Shown: positions 34,800 to 44,226, counted from the first letter of the stretch. The stretch: 64,000 nt of DNA from Mesorhizobium sp. STM 4661 (GCF_000359125.1 NZ_CAAF010000008.1:1-64000), one strand, 5' to 3'. Notes: a model not told the origin generated them from the letters alone. Made by a program: numbers and translations.

Positions 34800-34988
34800 C
34801 GCGCATTGACCATGACCTTCGAAAGCCGTCATGACAGCCGGATCTGCAGGCCGGCCGCAAACCATCGCGCAACCACCTACCGCGTCGAGCGCCCCGCGCT
34901 GGCCGACAGACGGCGTGCGACAACGCCAGGACTTTGATGCAGCCGTCGGCTGGCTTAGTGTCGTGAGACACTAGCAGCTGGGGCCAAC

Positions 34989-35438
34989 ATGACCGACCTG
35001 CCCGAACCGACCCATCCTTGCCAACCACCATCCCCAGGGGCAAACCCGCCGCTGATCGTTTTCGACGGCGTCTGCGTGTTCTGCTCGGGCTTCGTGCAAG
35101 TGGTGATCCGGCTCGACCGCAAGAGCCGCTTCCGCTTCGCCACGGCGCAGTCGCCGTTTGGCGAAGCGCTGTTCCGCAAACATGGCCTGCCGACCGACAG
35201 CTACGAGACCAATCTGGTCCTTATCGGTGGCGCCGCCTTCACCCGGCTGGAGAGTTTCGTCGCCGTCATGGCCGAACTGGGCTGGCCGTGGCGGGCGGCG
35301 AGAATGCTGCTCATCCTGCCGCGGCCGCTGCGCGACTGGCTCTACGATCGCATCGCAAAGAACCGCTATGCCCTGTTCGGCAGGAAGGACAGCTGCGAGA
35401 TTCCTTCGGCCGAGCTGAGAGGGCGGCTGATTGGCTGA
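34989..35438 (+). CDS. DCC-family (DUF393) thiol-disulfide oxidoreductase
   Basis: 149 codons. The family motif D-G-V-C-x-F-C is at residues 26-32 (IVFDGVCVFCSGFVQVVIRL), the thioredoxin-like CxxC site. RFRFATAQSPFGEALFRKHG and a helix ending ILPRPLRDWLYDRIAKNRYALFG follow, all as expected for DUF393. The first 20 residues are a Pro-rich lead without known role. Electron partners are not known for most members. It stands alone, converging with the TRAP operon. Confidence 0.9.
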   Translation: MTDLPEPTHPCQPPSPGANPPLIVFDGVCVFCSGFVQVVIRLDRKSRFRFATAQSPFGEALFRKHGLPTDSYETNLVLIGGAAFTRLESFVAVMAELGWPWRAARMLLILPRPLRDWLYDRIAKNRYALFGRKDSCEIPSAELRGRLIG

Positions 35439-35448
35439 CGATTGTCCG

Positions 35449-35832
35449 CTAACGAGACTGGCTCGAATCGTCTGAAGCGCAGGGCTCCAGCACGATCGTG
35501 TCGCCGGCGGCCTTGCCCAGCTCGCGGCAGCCCTGAACCGTGCACAGCATCCAACCGCCGCCGGTTGCGCCGGAGGCGGCGAGCACAACACGGCGCTGGA
35601 CGCCGACCCTGGGCACATAGGCCCACCAGCCGCCTTTCAGCACCGCGCCTTCCGGCGGCTCCATGCCGGCGCCCGAACCCTTGATGCGGGCTTCTATGAC
35701 CTGCAGGCCCGACGGCAACACCTTCCAGTCTTCCTGCCAGCTGGTCTTTTCCACCGAATGCGTCCAGGACAGCGTGAAGGCTGTGACAGAAAGCGTCACC
35801 GTCTTGCCGGCGGCCAGGATGCACAGGCTCAT
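35449..35832 (-). CDS. DUF1850 protein associated with the TRAP transporter
   Basis: 127 codons. The start overlaps the TRAP permease stop by ATGA, so it is translated from the same message. The sequence CILAAGKTVTLSVTAFTLSW, SVEKTSWQEDWKVLPSGLQV and ARIKGSGAGMEPPEGAVLKG matches the DUF1850 pattern, found almost only next to TAXI-TRAP permease genes. The hydrophobic N-terminus may be a weak signal sequence. Its function within the transporter is not established. Confidence 0.88.
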   Translation of the reverse strand: MSLCILAAGKTVTLSVTAFTLSWTHSVEKTSWQEDWKVLPSGLQVIEARIKGSGAGMEPPEGAVLKGGWWAYVPRVGVQRRVVLAASGATGGGWMLCTVQGCRELGKAAGDTIVLEPCASDDSSQSR

Positions 35833-37949
35833 GCCGTACCGGCGACAGGCCGCGCGCGCCAATAATGCCAGCCGATCCATATGAGAGCGAGCGCCCAGCC
35901 GGCCTCGTCGGTGAGCGGCAGTGCCGCGACAAACAGCACGCCGGCGGCGAAGGCGACGAGGCGTTCCCACAAGGCCATGCGCACGACGAGGAAGCCGACA
36001 GCTGCGGCGCCCCAGAGCACGATGCCCATGCAGGCCTTGACGACGATATAGGCGACCTCGACGGGATAGCCGAACTGAGCGGCGATCGGTCCGGCGTCCT
36101 GCAGCATCAGCGCCGGGGTGTAGACCGCCATGAACGGCACGACGAAGCCGGCGATGGCGAGCTTGGTCGCCTGGATGCCGATCTTGAGGCCGCTCTCCTT
36201 TGCCATGGGTGCCGCGGCAAAGGCGGCCAGCGCCACCGGCGGGGTAAGGTCGGCCATGATGCCGAAATAGAAGACGAACATGTGGCTGACCACCAGCGGC
36301 ACGCCGAGCGACAAAAGGGCCGGCCCGGCCAGCGACGAGGTGATGATATAATTGGGAATGGTCGGGATGCCCATGCCGAGCACCAGGCAGGTGAGCATGG
36401 TCAGCACCAGCGACAGGAACAGGTTGTTCTCGCCGATCGAGATGATCCAGCCGATGAAGGTCGACGCAATGCCGGTGAGCGTCAGTGTGCCGATGACGAT
36501 GCCGACGATGGCGCAGGCGATGCCGACCGGCAGCGCGTTCTTCGCGCCCTCGGCAAGCGAGTCGATACAGATCCGCAGCGTCTCGCGCCCGCCCTTGAAA
36601 GTGAAGCAGGCGGCAATGAGCGCAACGATCACCAGTACGAGGATATTGACACCGAACCTCATGAACGAAGCGGCGGCAAGCCCGAGCGCCAGCCAGAAGA
36701 CGACACGGAACGCAAACGGCCCGATCAGCGCCGCCAGCGGCGTGCCGAGGATGAGCACGATGGTCAACGCCAGGCCCATGGTGCCGGCGAAGATCGGCGT
36801 GTAGCCGGCGAACAGGAGGTAGATCAGTGCCGCCAGCGGCAGCACCAGCGGCCAGTGTTTTCTCACCGCGTCCCATGGATTGGGCAGGTCCGCCTTGGCC
36901 ATGCCGTGCAGGCCGGCCTTGCCGGCTTCCAGATGCACCTGCCAGAAACAGGCGCCGAAATAAAGCAGCGCCGGGATGATCGCCGCCTTGACCACTTCGG
37001 CATAAGGAATGTTCAGCGTCTCGGCCATGATGAAGGCGACGGCACCCATCACCGGCGGCATGATCTGGCCGCCCATCGAGGAGGTCGCCTCGACGGCGCC
37101 GGCGAAGGCCGAGCGGAAGCCGAAGCGCTTCATCAGCGGGATGGTGAACTGGCCGCTGGCCACCACATTGGCGACGCCGGACCCGGAAATGGTGCCCATC
37201 AGCGCCGAAGAGAGTACGCAGACCTGCGCCGGGCCGCCGCGCCACGAACCGACAAGACCCAGGGCGAAGTCGTTGAACAGCGCGATCATGCCGGCGCGTT
37301 CGAGAAAGGCGGCGAAGACGACGAAGATAAAGATATAGGCGGCCGAGACATAGATCGGTGTGCCGTAGATGCCTTCGGTGCCGAAGGCGAAGGTGTCGAC
37401 GAGCTGGGCGAAATCATAGCCGCGATGGATGAAGGGCGCCGGCAAATGATTGCCGACGAAGCAATAGGCGAGGAAGATGAAGGCGATGACCGCCAGCGGC
37501 AGCCCCATCAGCCGCCGCGCCGCCTCGAAGACCAGCACCACCAGCACCGTGCCGACGATCAGGTCGGGTGTGGTGAGGAAGCCGGAGCGGCGGATGAGGT
37601 CGGTGTAAAACACCCAATTGTAGAGACCGGTGCCGAAGCCGAGCACGCCAAGCCCCCAGAACACCGCCTTGGCCGGCAGGCTTTTGGCGCGCAGATTGGC
37701 GATCAGGGCAAAGCCGAGCAGCAGCAGGAAGCCGACATGCATGGCGCGCACCACCTGGCTCGGAATGCTGCCATAGGCGGCGATGTAGATCTGGAAGACG
37801 GAAAAGGCGATGGCAATGAGGAAGGCCGCCTTGCCGGCGATGCCTTCGCCGAAGCCCGGCGGCAGACCTTCCATGGGCTCTTCGGCGGCGGTGGGATGGA
37901 ACGCGGCTGATTTGCCGTCGGTTATTGTTCCGGACGTTGCTTCCCTCAT
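35829..37949 (-). CDS. TRAP transporter fused 4TM/12TM permease (TAXI type)
   Basis: 706 codons from the ATG at 37949, with GGAG eight bases before; a GTG at 37958 is also in frame. It has many hydrophobic helices: an N-terminal small (DctQ-like) part and a large DctM-like part with GTISGSGVANVVASGQFTIPL and GMGIPTIPNYIITSSLAGPALL, which are signature loops of TRAP large subunits. It imports a substrate with a sodium gradient and the TAXI periplasmic receptor encoded upstream at 38181-39140. The two genes are separated by a 160-bp repeat element, which may uncouple their expression. Confidence 0.94.
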   Translation of the reverse strand: MREATSGTITDGKSAAFHPTAAEEPMEGLPPGFGEGIAGKAAFLIAIAFSVFQIYIAAYGSIPSQVVRAMHVGFLLLLGFALIANLRAKSLPAKAVFWGLGVLGFGTGLYNWVFYTDLIRRSGFLTTPDLIVGTVLVVLVFEAARRLMGLPLAVIAFIFLAYCFVGNHLPAPFIHRGYDFAQLVDTFAFGTEGIYGTPIYVSAAYIFIFVVFAAFLERAGMIALFNDFALGLVGSWRGGPAQVCVLSSALMGTISGSGVANVVASGQFTIPLMKRFGFRSAFAGAVEATSSMGGQIMPPVMGAVAFIMAETLNIPYAEVVKAAIIPALLYFGACFWQVHLEAGKAGLHGMAKADLPNPWDAVRKHWPLVLPLAALIYLLFAGYTPIFAGTMGLALTIVLILGTPLAALIGPFAFRVVFWLALGLAAASFMRFGVNILVLVIVALIAACFTFKGGRETLRICIDSLAEGAKNALPVGIACAIVGIVIGTLTLTGIASTFIGWIISIGENNLFLSLVLTMLTCLVLGMGIPTIPNYIITSSLAGPALLSLGVPLVVSHMFVFYFGIMADLTPPVALAAFAAAPMAKESGLKIGIQATKLAIAGFVVPFMAVYTPALMLQDAGPIAAQFGYPVEVAYIVVKACMGIVLWGAAAVGFLVVRMALWERLVAFAAGVLFVAALPLTDEAGWALALIWIGWHYWRARPVAGTA

Positions 37950-37985
37950 CCGACGCACTCCAAAGCGAGCGAATTGTAGTGCGAG

Positions 37986-38145
37986 GCGCCCCCCTCTGCC
38001 CTGCCGGGCATCTCCCCCTCAAGGGGGGAGATCGGCAGCGTCACTGTCGGCGCTCGTCCCGCAGCGTCGGCGATTAGCGAAGGGCGTGGCGACGGCCAAT
38101 CTCCCCCCTTGAGGGGGAGATGCCCGGCAGGGTAGAGGGGGGTGC
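37986..38145. repeat. 160-bp paired palindromic element between TRAP genes
   Basis: Left arm GCGCCCCCCTCTGCCCTGCC (37986 on), right inverted arm AATCTCCCCCCTTGAGGGGG to about 38145, spacer of about 60 bases. It is the same length and arm family as the copies at 27266, 42257 and 47950. It splits what is otherwise a compact TRAP operon. Confidence 0.8.
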
Positions 38146-38180
38146 TTGGCGAAGGCATGTCAGATTGCCGAGCCCCCTCC

Positions 38181-39140
38181 CTACTTCACCAACCCATTCT
38201 CCTTGTAGTAGCGCTCGGCGCCGGGATGCAGTGGCACCGGCATGCCGTCGAGCGCCTTGGCCGGGTCGATCGCCTTGGCGGCGGCGTGGGCAGCAGTGAG
38301 CTGGTCGAGATGCTCGAACAGAAGCTTGGTCATCTGATAGGCGGTCTCGTCGGAGACATCTGAGCGGGTGATGAGGAAATTGCCGACGGCGGCGGTCGCC
38401 ACATCCTCGTCCTGGCCTTCATAGGTGCCCTTGGGGATGACCACCGAAAGATAGGGCGAGCCGATCTTGGCGACATCCTCGGCCGACACGGCAACGACGC
38501 TGATCGGCACGGAGGTGGCAAGGTCGCGGATCGAGGCGACGCCGAGGCCGGCCGATTGCAGCGTGGCGTCGAGCTGGCGATTCTTGATCAACTCGACCGA
38601 TTCGGCGAAGGGCAGATATTCGACCCGGCCGAGATCCTCGTATTTCAGCCCGGCGGCGGCGAATATGGCGCGGGCGTTGAGCTCGGTGCCGGAGGCCGGC
38701 GCGCCGACCGACAGGCTCTTGCCCTTAAGATCGGCGAGCGTCTTGATGCCCGAGTCCCGGCTGGCGACGATCTGGATGTAGTTGGGATAGATGGCGGCAA
38801 TGCCGCGCAATTTGTCGAGCTTGCCGGGGAAACCGGCCTCGGTGTTGCCTTGGGCCGCCAGCTTGACGGAATCGCCCAGCGCAAAGGCGATCTCGCCCTT
38901 GCCCTGCTGCAGCAGATTGAGGTTCTCGACCGAGGCCTTCGTCGCCTGCACCTGGGTGCGGGCGCCTTCGATGCCCTTGCCGTAGATTTCCGACAGCGCG
39001 ACGCCGAGCGGATAATAGACACCGGAGGTGCCGCCGGTCAGCACATTGATGAATTCCTGCGCCTTGGCCGGCAGCGCGCCCAGGCCAAGCGACAGCGCCA
39101 CCGCGCCGGCAGCAACAAGTTTCGTTCTGAAATTGAGCAT
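38181..39140 (-). CDS. TAXI-family TRAP substrate-binding protein
   Basis: 319 codons from the ATG at 39140, with GGAGG five bases upstream; the ATG at 39143 is too close to that site. A signal peptide (LVAAGAVALSLGLGALPAKA/QE) is followed by the TAXI fold: INVLTGGTSGVYYPLGVALS, RTQVQATKASVENLNLLQQG, GEIAFALGDS, and KGKSLSVGAPASGTELNA. It is a periplasmic receptor that delivers substrate to the fused permease. TAXI systems take up organic acids or amino acids such as glutamate; the ligand here is unknown. Confidence 0.94.
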   Translation of the reverse strand: MLNFRTKLVAAGAVALSLGLGALPAKAQEFINVLTGGTSGVYYPLGVALSEIYGKGIEGARTQVQATKASVENLNLLQQGKGEIAFALGDSVKLAAQGNTEAGFPGKLDKLRGIAAIYPNYIQIVASRDSGIKTLADLKGKSLSVGAPASGTELNARAIFAAAGLKYEDLGRVEYLPFAESVELIKNRQLDATLQSAGLGVASIRDLATSVPISVVAVSAEDVAKIGSPYLSVVIPKGTYEGQDEDVATAAVGNFLITRSDVSDETAYQMTKLLFEHLDQLTAAHAAAKAIDPAKALDGMPVPLHPGAERYYKENGLVK

Positions 39141-39239
39141 CATATCCTCCCTGAAATGGTGGTCGCCGCACCGCCTCCCAGCGCGAGCCGAGGCGAGTTT
39201 AGACAGTGACCGGGAAATGCCAACCCGCAATTGCAGTGA

Positions 39240-39341
39240 TTAGAGCGACGTGCGTCCACTTGGACGCACAAAGTACGCTCTAACACTTTGACTCCATGCA
39301 TCGTGCTTTCCGAAAATCGATTCGATTTTCGGGCCGATGCA
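39240..39341. repeat. Double-hairpin intergenic element
   Basis: The first hairpin, GTGCGTCCA-CT-TGGACGCAC (39250-39269), lies inside outer arms TAGAGCG / CGCTCTA. The second has outer arms TGCATCG (39297) / CGATGCA (39335) and inner arms CCGAAAATCG / CGATTTTCGG (39310-39332). A CTTTGACTCCATGCAT linker joins them. The element at 63088-63192 has the same two-hairpin plan. Confidence 0.8.
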
Positions 39342-39412
39342 GTAGACGAACGGTTGAGGCACGAGCCGGCTTGCGCAAGATGGCTTGGGGGCCGAAAGAT
39401 TTTTGCGGTGCC

Positions 39413-39442
39413 TGTCGAAATCGCGCGAAGCCGCGCGACATA
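39413..39442 (+). promoter_or_regulatory. ECF-type promoter of the first DGPF gene
   Basis: TGTCGA (39413-39418), 17-base spacer, CGACATA (39436-39442). The same sequence and spacing precede the other two DGPF genes. It fits the promoter type I recall for ECF42-group sigma factors, which have TGTCGA in the -35 region and CGA in the -10 region. The surrounding leader of about 100 bases is conserved between the three copies and ends in GGGAGAAGACC before the ATG. Confidence 0.75.
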
Positions 39443-39487
39443 CGTTCGGCCGGCAATGACGCGGCCTTCGAAAAACGGGAGAAGACC

Positions 39488-39847
39488 ATGCGATACATGC
39501 TTTTGATCTACGGAAACGAAGCCGCCATGATGGCGGCGCCGGCACAGGCGCTGACTGAGATGAAGAGCGCCTACTTCGCCTATAACGAAGCCTTGAAGAA
39601 GGGCAGCGCCTGGATCGGCGGCGACCAGCTGCAGCCGACCCAGGCGACCACCTCGGTGCGCATCGTCGACGGCAAGACCAATGTGCTCGACGGTCCCTAT
39701 GCCGACACCAAGGAGCAGCTGGCCGGTTTCTACATGATCGAGGCCAAGGACGCCGACGCCGCGATCGCCTGGGCGGCGCGCTGTCCGGGCGCCAGCACCG
39801 GCGCGATCGAGGTGCGGCCAATCTGGGAACAGCAGCCCAGTCCGTGA
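39488..39847 (+). CDS. DGPF-domain (YCII-related) protein, copy 1
   Basis: 119 codons with CGGGAGAAGACC before the ATG. A small YCII-like dimeric alpha-beta barrel: MRYMLLIYGNEAAMMAAP, SAWIGGDQLQPTQATTSVR, and the family-naming motif LDGPYADTKEQLAGFYMIE. Proteins of this type are often encoded next to ECF sigma factors; their chemistry is not established. It is the most divergent of the three tandem copies in the region MKSAYFAYNEALKKGS. The stop TGA overlaps the start of a broken sigma-factor gene in the same way as in the intact pair downstream. Confidence 0.9.
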   Translation: MRYMLLIYGNEAAMMAAPAQALTEMKSAYFAYNEALKKGSAWIGGDQLQPTQATTSVRIVDGKTNVLDGPYADTKEQLAGFYMIEAKDADAAIAWAARCPGASTGAIEVRPIWEQQPSP

Positions 39848-40029
39848 TGGCCGAACTGCTCGACACCGCAAGGGCGGCGGCCGAGACCGCCGCCCGGCAA
39901 AGCCGCGGCAAGCTGGTGGAGTCGCATCGATGCGGTGCGGCGCCGGCTGACCGCATGTCCAATGCCGGACGAGCGGCTCAGGCTGATGTTCGCCTGCGCC
40001 TATCCGGCGCGCCAGAAGCCGAAAGATTT
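39847..40029 (+). pseudogene. Deleted remnant of an ECF sigma-factor gene
   Basis: The first codons (AELLDTARAAAETAARQSRG KLV) match the start of the intact sigma factor at 40955. After a deletion and frame change, the sequence resumes as RIDAVRRRLT, then skips again to MPDERLRLMFACAYPA, matching PDERLRLMFACAHPA of the intact gene. About 183 of 1250 bases remain. The junction with the preceding DGPF stop is the same one-base overlap as in the intact pair, which shows that a whole DGPF-sigma unit was once duplicated and then decayed. Confidence 0.85.
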
Positions 40030-40039
40030 TAGCAGCGGC

Positions 40040-40069
40040 TGTCGAAATCGGCCGAGACCGCACGACATA
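40040..40069 (+). promoter_or_regulatory. ECF-type promoter of the second DGPF gene
   Basis: TGTCGA (40040-40045), 17-base spacer, CGACATA (40063-40069), in a leader closely similar to that of copy 1. It begins directly after the sigma-factor remnant. Confidence 0.75.
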
Positions 40070-40114
40070 GGGTCGGCCCGCACGGAGCGGCCTTTCGAAA
40101 AACGGGAGAAGACC

Positions 40115-40483
40115 ATGCGATACATGCTTTTGATCTACAATGACGAAGCCGCTACGGCGAATGCGCCGCGCGAGAGGATCGAGCAGATCCTCGCGGCCTA
40201 TGGCGCCTATACCGAAGCGTTGAAGACATCCGGCGCATGGCTGGCCGGCGACCGGCTGCGCCCGACCCAGGCGGCCGCCTCGGTGCGGATGGCTAACGGC
40301 AAGACCAACGTGCTCGACGGCCCCTATGCCGACACCAAGGAGCAACTTGCCGGCTTCTACATGATCGAGGCGACCGACATCGACACGGCCAAGGAATGGG
40401 CTGGGCGCTGTCCGGCAGCCAGTACCGGCACGGTCGAGGTGCGCCCGATCTGGGAAATGGCCGAATACCTGTCTGAGAAATGA
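40115..40483 (+). CDS. DGPF-domain (YCII-related) protein, copy 2
   Basis: 122 codons, with CGGGAGAAGACC before the ATG. It shares with copy 3 long identical stretches such as AAYGAYTEALKTSGAWLAGD and the motif VLDGPYADTKEQLAGFYMIE. The C-terminus is a little longer (WEMAEYLSEK). It follows the sigma-factor remnant and has its own copy of the conserved promoter and leader, so it can be expressed independently under the sigma factor encoded downstream. Confidence 0.9.
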   Translation: MRYMLLIYNDEAATANAPRERIEQILAAYGAYTEALKTSGAWLAGDRLRPTQAAASVRMANGKTNVLDGPYADTKEQLAGFYMIEATDIDTAKEWAGRCPAASTGTVEVRPIWEMAEYLSEK

Positions 40484-40524
40484 CCGAAACGCCGCGACGA
40501 AGCCGAAGGATTTTCGCTGTCGCC

Positions 40525-40554
40525 TGTCGAAATCGGACGAGGCCAGGCGACATA
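40525..40554 (+). promoter_or_regulatory. ECF-type promoter of the third DGPF gene and the sigma factor
   Basis: TGTCGA (40525-40530), 17-base spacer, CGACATA (40548-40554). Since the sigma-factor gene overlaps the end of copy 3, this promoter would also drive the sigma factor, giving positive autoregulation. Confidence 0.75.
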
Positions 40555-40601
40555 GGTTCGGCCAGCAACTGAGCGGCCTTCGAGAAAACGGGAGAAGACC
40601 C

Positions 40602-40955
40602 ATGCGATACATGCTTTTGATCTACGTCAACGAAGCCGCGATGGCGGCAGCGCCGACCGACAAGACCTACGAGATCAGCGCCGCCTATGGCGCCTATACC
40701 GAGGCGTTGAAGACGTCCGGCGCCTGGCTCGCCGGCGACCGGCTGAAGCCGACCCAGGCCGCCACTTCGGTGCGCATGGCCAACGGCAAGACCAACGTGC
40801 TCGACGGTCCCTATGCCGACACCAAGGAGCAGCTCGCCGGTTTCTACATGATCGAGGCCGAGGACGCCGATGCCGCGATCGCCTGGGCGGCGCGCTGCCC
40901 CGCCGCCAGCGCCGGCACGGTCGAGCTGCGGCCGATCTGGGAACAGACCATGTGA
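40602..40955 (+). CDS. DGPF-domain (YCII-related) protein, copy 3
   Basis: 117 codons. Same fold and motif as the other copies (MRYMLLIYVNEAAMAAAP, VLDGPYADTKEQLAGFYMIE), closest to copy 2 in the middle and to copy 1 in the end (AAIAWAARCP, RPIWEQ). This mosaic similarity suggests gene conversion among the copies. The stop overlaps the sigma-factor start by one base, so the two are translationally coupled. Confidence 0.9.
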   Translation: MRYMLLIYVNEAAMAAAPTDKTYEISAAYGAYTEALKTSGAWLAGDRLKPTQAATSVRMANGKTNVLDGPYADTKEQLAGFYMIEAEDADAAIAWAARCPAASAGTVELRPIWEQTM

Positions 40956-42202
40956 TGGAGAATGGCCTGGAGATCGCGCGGGCGGCGGCCGAGGCGGCCG
41001 CCCGGCAAAGCTACGGCAAGCTGGTCGCCTGGCTCGCCGCCCGCACGCGCGACGTCGCCGGCGCCGAGGACGCGCTGGCCGACGCCTTCGCGGCGGCATT
41101 GGAACGCTGGCCGCAGACCGGCGTGCCCGAGAAGCCGGAAGCCTGGCTGCTGGCGGTGGCGCGCCGACGTCGGGTCGACGCGGTCAGGCGGCGGCTGACG
41201 GGCGAGGCCAGCCGCGACCATCTCAGGCTGATCGCCGAGGAGATGGAGGCACGCATGACCGACGACGACCTGCCCGACGAGCGGCTCAGGCTGATGTTTG
41301 CCTGCGCCCACCCGGCGATCGAGGCGAGCGTGCGCGCGCCGCTGATCCTGCAGACAATTCTGGGTTTCGACGCGGCGACAATCGCCTCGGCCTTCCTGGT
41401 GTCGCCGGCGACGATGGGCCAGCGCCTGGTGCGCGCCAAGGCCCGTATCCGCGACACCGGCATTCCCTTCCGTGTGCCCGAGCGGACCGAGCTCGGCGAG
41501 CGGCTGGACGCGGTGCTGGAGGCGATCTACGCGACCTTTGCCGAAGGCTGGTCCGACCCCGCCGGCACCGAGACCCGGCGGCGCAACCTCGCCACCGAAG
41601 GCATCTGGCTCGGCCGGCTGATGGCCTCGCTGATGCCGCACGAGCCGGAAGCGCTCGGCCTGCTGGCGCTTATGCTGTTTGCCGAAGCGCGGCGGGCGGC
41701 CAGGCGCAGCGCCGAAGGTGACTTCGTGCCGCTTAAAGAGCAGGATTGCCGGCTGTGGGACCGCGCCCTCATCGATGAGGCGGAAGCACTGCTTTCCTGT
41801 GCCGCCACCAAGGCGGTGATCGGCCGCTACCAGCTCGAAGCAGCAGTGCAGTCCGCCCATGCGGCACGACGGCTGACCGGCCGCACCGACTGGCCGGCGA
41901 TCCGCGAACTCTACGACGCATTGCTTTCGATCGCGGGCTCGCCGGTGGTGGCGATCAACCGCGCGGTGGCGATTGCCGAGGCTGACGGTGCGGCGGCGGG
42001 ATTGGCGGCCCTTTACGTGCTGGGTGACGACAAGCGGCTGGATAACTACCAACCTTATTGGGCCGCACGCGCCGGCCTGCTGGCCAGGCTGGGCACGACC
42101 ACGCAAGCCGCCGAGGCCTATGACCGGGCGATCGGCCTGGAGCGCGACCCGGCCGTGCGGCGGTTCCTGCAGGGGAAACGGAAAGACCTCGACGAGAGTT
42201 GA
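40955..42202 (+). CDS. ECF sigma factor with long C-terminal extension (ECF42-like)
   Basis: 415 codons. The N-terminal 170 residues are sigma-70 region 2 (AARQSYGKLVAWLAARTRDV, EDALADAFAAALERWP) and region 4 (LILQTILGFDAATIASAFLV, TMGQRLVRAKARI). The remaining 230 residues are a helical extension (LGLLALMLFAEARRAARRSA, AVQSAHAARRLTGRTDWPAI, QAAEAYDRAIGLERDPAVRR) typical of the ECF42 group, whose extension has TPR-like repeats and is needed for activity. No anti-sigma factor gene is present, as is normal for this group. It likely recognises the three TGTCGA promoters upstream, including its own. Confidence 0.92.
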   Translation: MENGLEIARAAAEAAARQSYGKLVAWLAARTRDVAGAEDALADAFAAALERWPQTGVPEKPEAWLLAVARRRRVDAVRRRLTGEASRDHLRLIAEEMEARMTDDDLPDERLRLMFACAHPAIEASVRAPLILQTILGFDAATIASAFLVSPATMGQRLVRAKARIRDTGIPFRVPERTELGERLDAVLEAIYATFAEGWSDPAGTETRRRNLATEGIWLGRLMASLMPHEPEALGLLALMLFAEARRAARRSAEGDFVPLKEQDCRLWDRALIDEAEALLSCAATKAVIGRYQLEAAVQSAHAARRLTGRTDWPAIRELYDALLSIAGSPVVAINRAVAIAEADGAAAGLAALYVLGDDKRLDNYQPYWAARAGLLARLGTTTQAAEAYDRAIGLERDPAVRRFLQGKRKDLDES

Positions 42203-42256
42203 AGCCAAGTTCATGCCGAGCGTCGAGGCAGAACCTTGCGAAACGGCGGCGGGACA

Positions 42257-42416
42257 GCGCCCCCCTCTGTCCTGCCGGACATCTCCCCCACATGGGGGGA
42301 GATCGGCCGTCATCCTGGCCTTCGCCAATCGCCAACGTTGCAGGAATGAGCGAAGCGCTCAAGCTGCCAATCTCCCCCCTCGTGGGGGAGATGCCCGGCA
42401 GGGCAGAGGGGGGCGT
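42257..42416. repeat. 160-bp paired palindromic element
   Basis: Left arm GCGCCCCCCTCTGTCCTGCC, inverted right arm ending GGGCAGAGGGGGGC, spacer with CTTCGCCAATCGCCAACGTT and GAGCGAAGCGCTCAAGCTGC. It is 160 bases, like the copies at 27266, 37986 and 47950. It fills the gap between the converging sigma-factor and cysK genes. Confidence 0.8.
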
Positions 42417-42450
42417 GAAGGATCGCTACGAATCCCTGGATGGCGCGGAC

Positions 42451-43431
<981 letters not shown>

Positions 43432-43608
43432 TGGTTTCGCTCCCAGGAGTCAGGCAATAGAATTTGAACAGGCAGGATAAGGCCTTCAGCCGCGCAAGAT
43501 AAGCTGCCGATAAAAAATATCCGAGTGGGGCACATGCTGAAAAACGCTCGTGCTCCGGAAGGATTTCCGAGAAGGGCCTGTTTCCGGAATCGTTTGGCCG
43601 AAAGAAGC

Positions 43609-44226
43609 CTACTGGCGGGCGGCAATCGCTGCGGCGGCGCCGACCATGAAGCTGGCGGCGGTGCGGTTCAGGACTTTAAGCGCGCGCGGCGACTTCAGGA
43701 ACCAGCGCGCCTTGGCCGCCAGCGCCAGATAGGGCACCAGCACCACCAGGAGCACGACCACGGTGAGCGCGACGAGGATGCCGTAGTCGGCCAGCGTGAT
43801 GGTCTTCAGATCGACGATGGTCGGGGTGATGGCGAGGTAGAAGATCATCGTCTTCGGATTGCCGAGGGTGACTGCCAGGCCGGCGATGAAGCTCGACGCC
43901 AGCCCGCTTTTGCCCTTTTTGACTTCGACCGTTTCGGGCGTGATGCCGCTTGTCCAGAAACGCCAGCCGAGGAAGGCAAGATAGGCTACGCCGGCCCATT
44001 TGATCGCCAGGAACACCATGCCGAAGGTCTGCGCGACGAAAGCGAGGCCGAGCACTACGGCGGTGAGGTAGGTCAGATCACCGAGCATCAGCCCGAACGA
44101 CATCGCCAGCGACGAGCGGAAGCCGGAGCCGAGCGCCCGCGCCACAAGCGCGGTGACGCCCGGACCGGGAATGGCGGCGGCGATGCCGAGGGCAGCACTG
44201 TAGGCGAGGAATCCGGCAAGGGTCAT
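43609..44226 (-). CDS. LysE/RhtB-family amino-acid exporter
   Basis: 205 codons. It has about six membrane helices. The start GFLAYSAALGIAAAIPGPGV has the family motif A-x-P-G-P-G, followed by ARALGSGFRSSLAMSFGLMLGD and FLGWRFWTSG, with NPKTMIFYLA in the middle. Members export lysine, threonine, homoserine lactones or leucine; the substrate here cannot be told. It lies 84 bases downstream of the PQQ-type dehydrogenase gene, on the same strand. Confidence 0.93.
   Translation of the reverse strand: MTLAGFLAYSAALGIAAAIPGPGVTALVARALGSGFRSSLAMSFGLMLGDLTYLTAVVLGLAFVAQTFGMVFLAIKWAGVAYLAFLGWRFWTSGITPETVEVKKGKSGLASSFIAGLAVTLGNPKTMIFYLAITPTIVDLKTITLADYGILVALTVVVLLVVLVPYLALAAKARWFLKSPRALKVLNRTAASFMVGAAAAIAARQ

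Noticed and set aside
34811..34937. A second short ORF after the 45-codon candidate
   Set aside because: Its product is Arg-rich without secondary-structure pattern, and it has no ribosome binding site.
35865..37910. A 681-codon open frame on the plus strand
   Set aside because: It is fully antisense to the TRAP permease, which has clear family signatures. The shadow protein is a low-complexity Asp/Glu/His/Arg chain.
43432..43608. A riboswitch or other leader structure upstream of cysK
   Set aside because: No conserved stem pattern was visible. The interval contains only ordinary promoter-length sequence.
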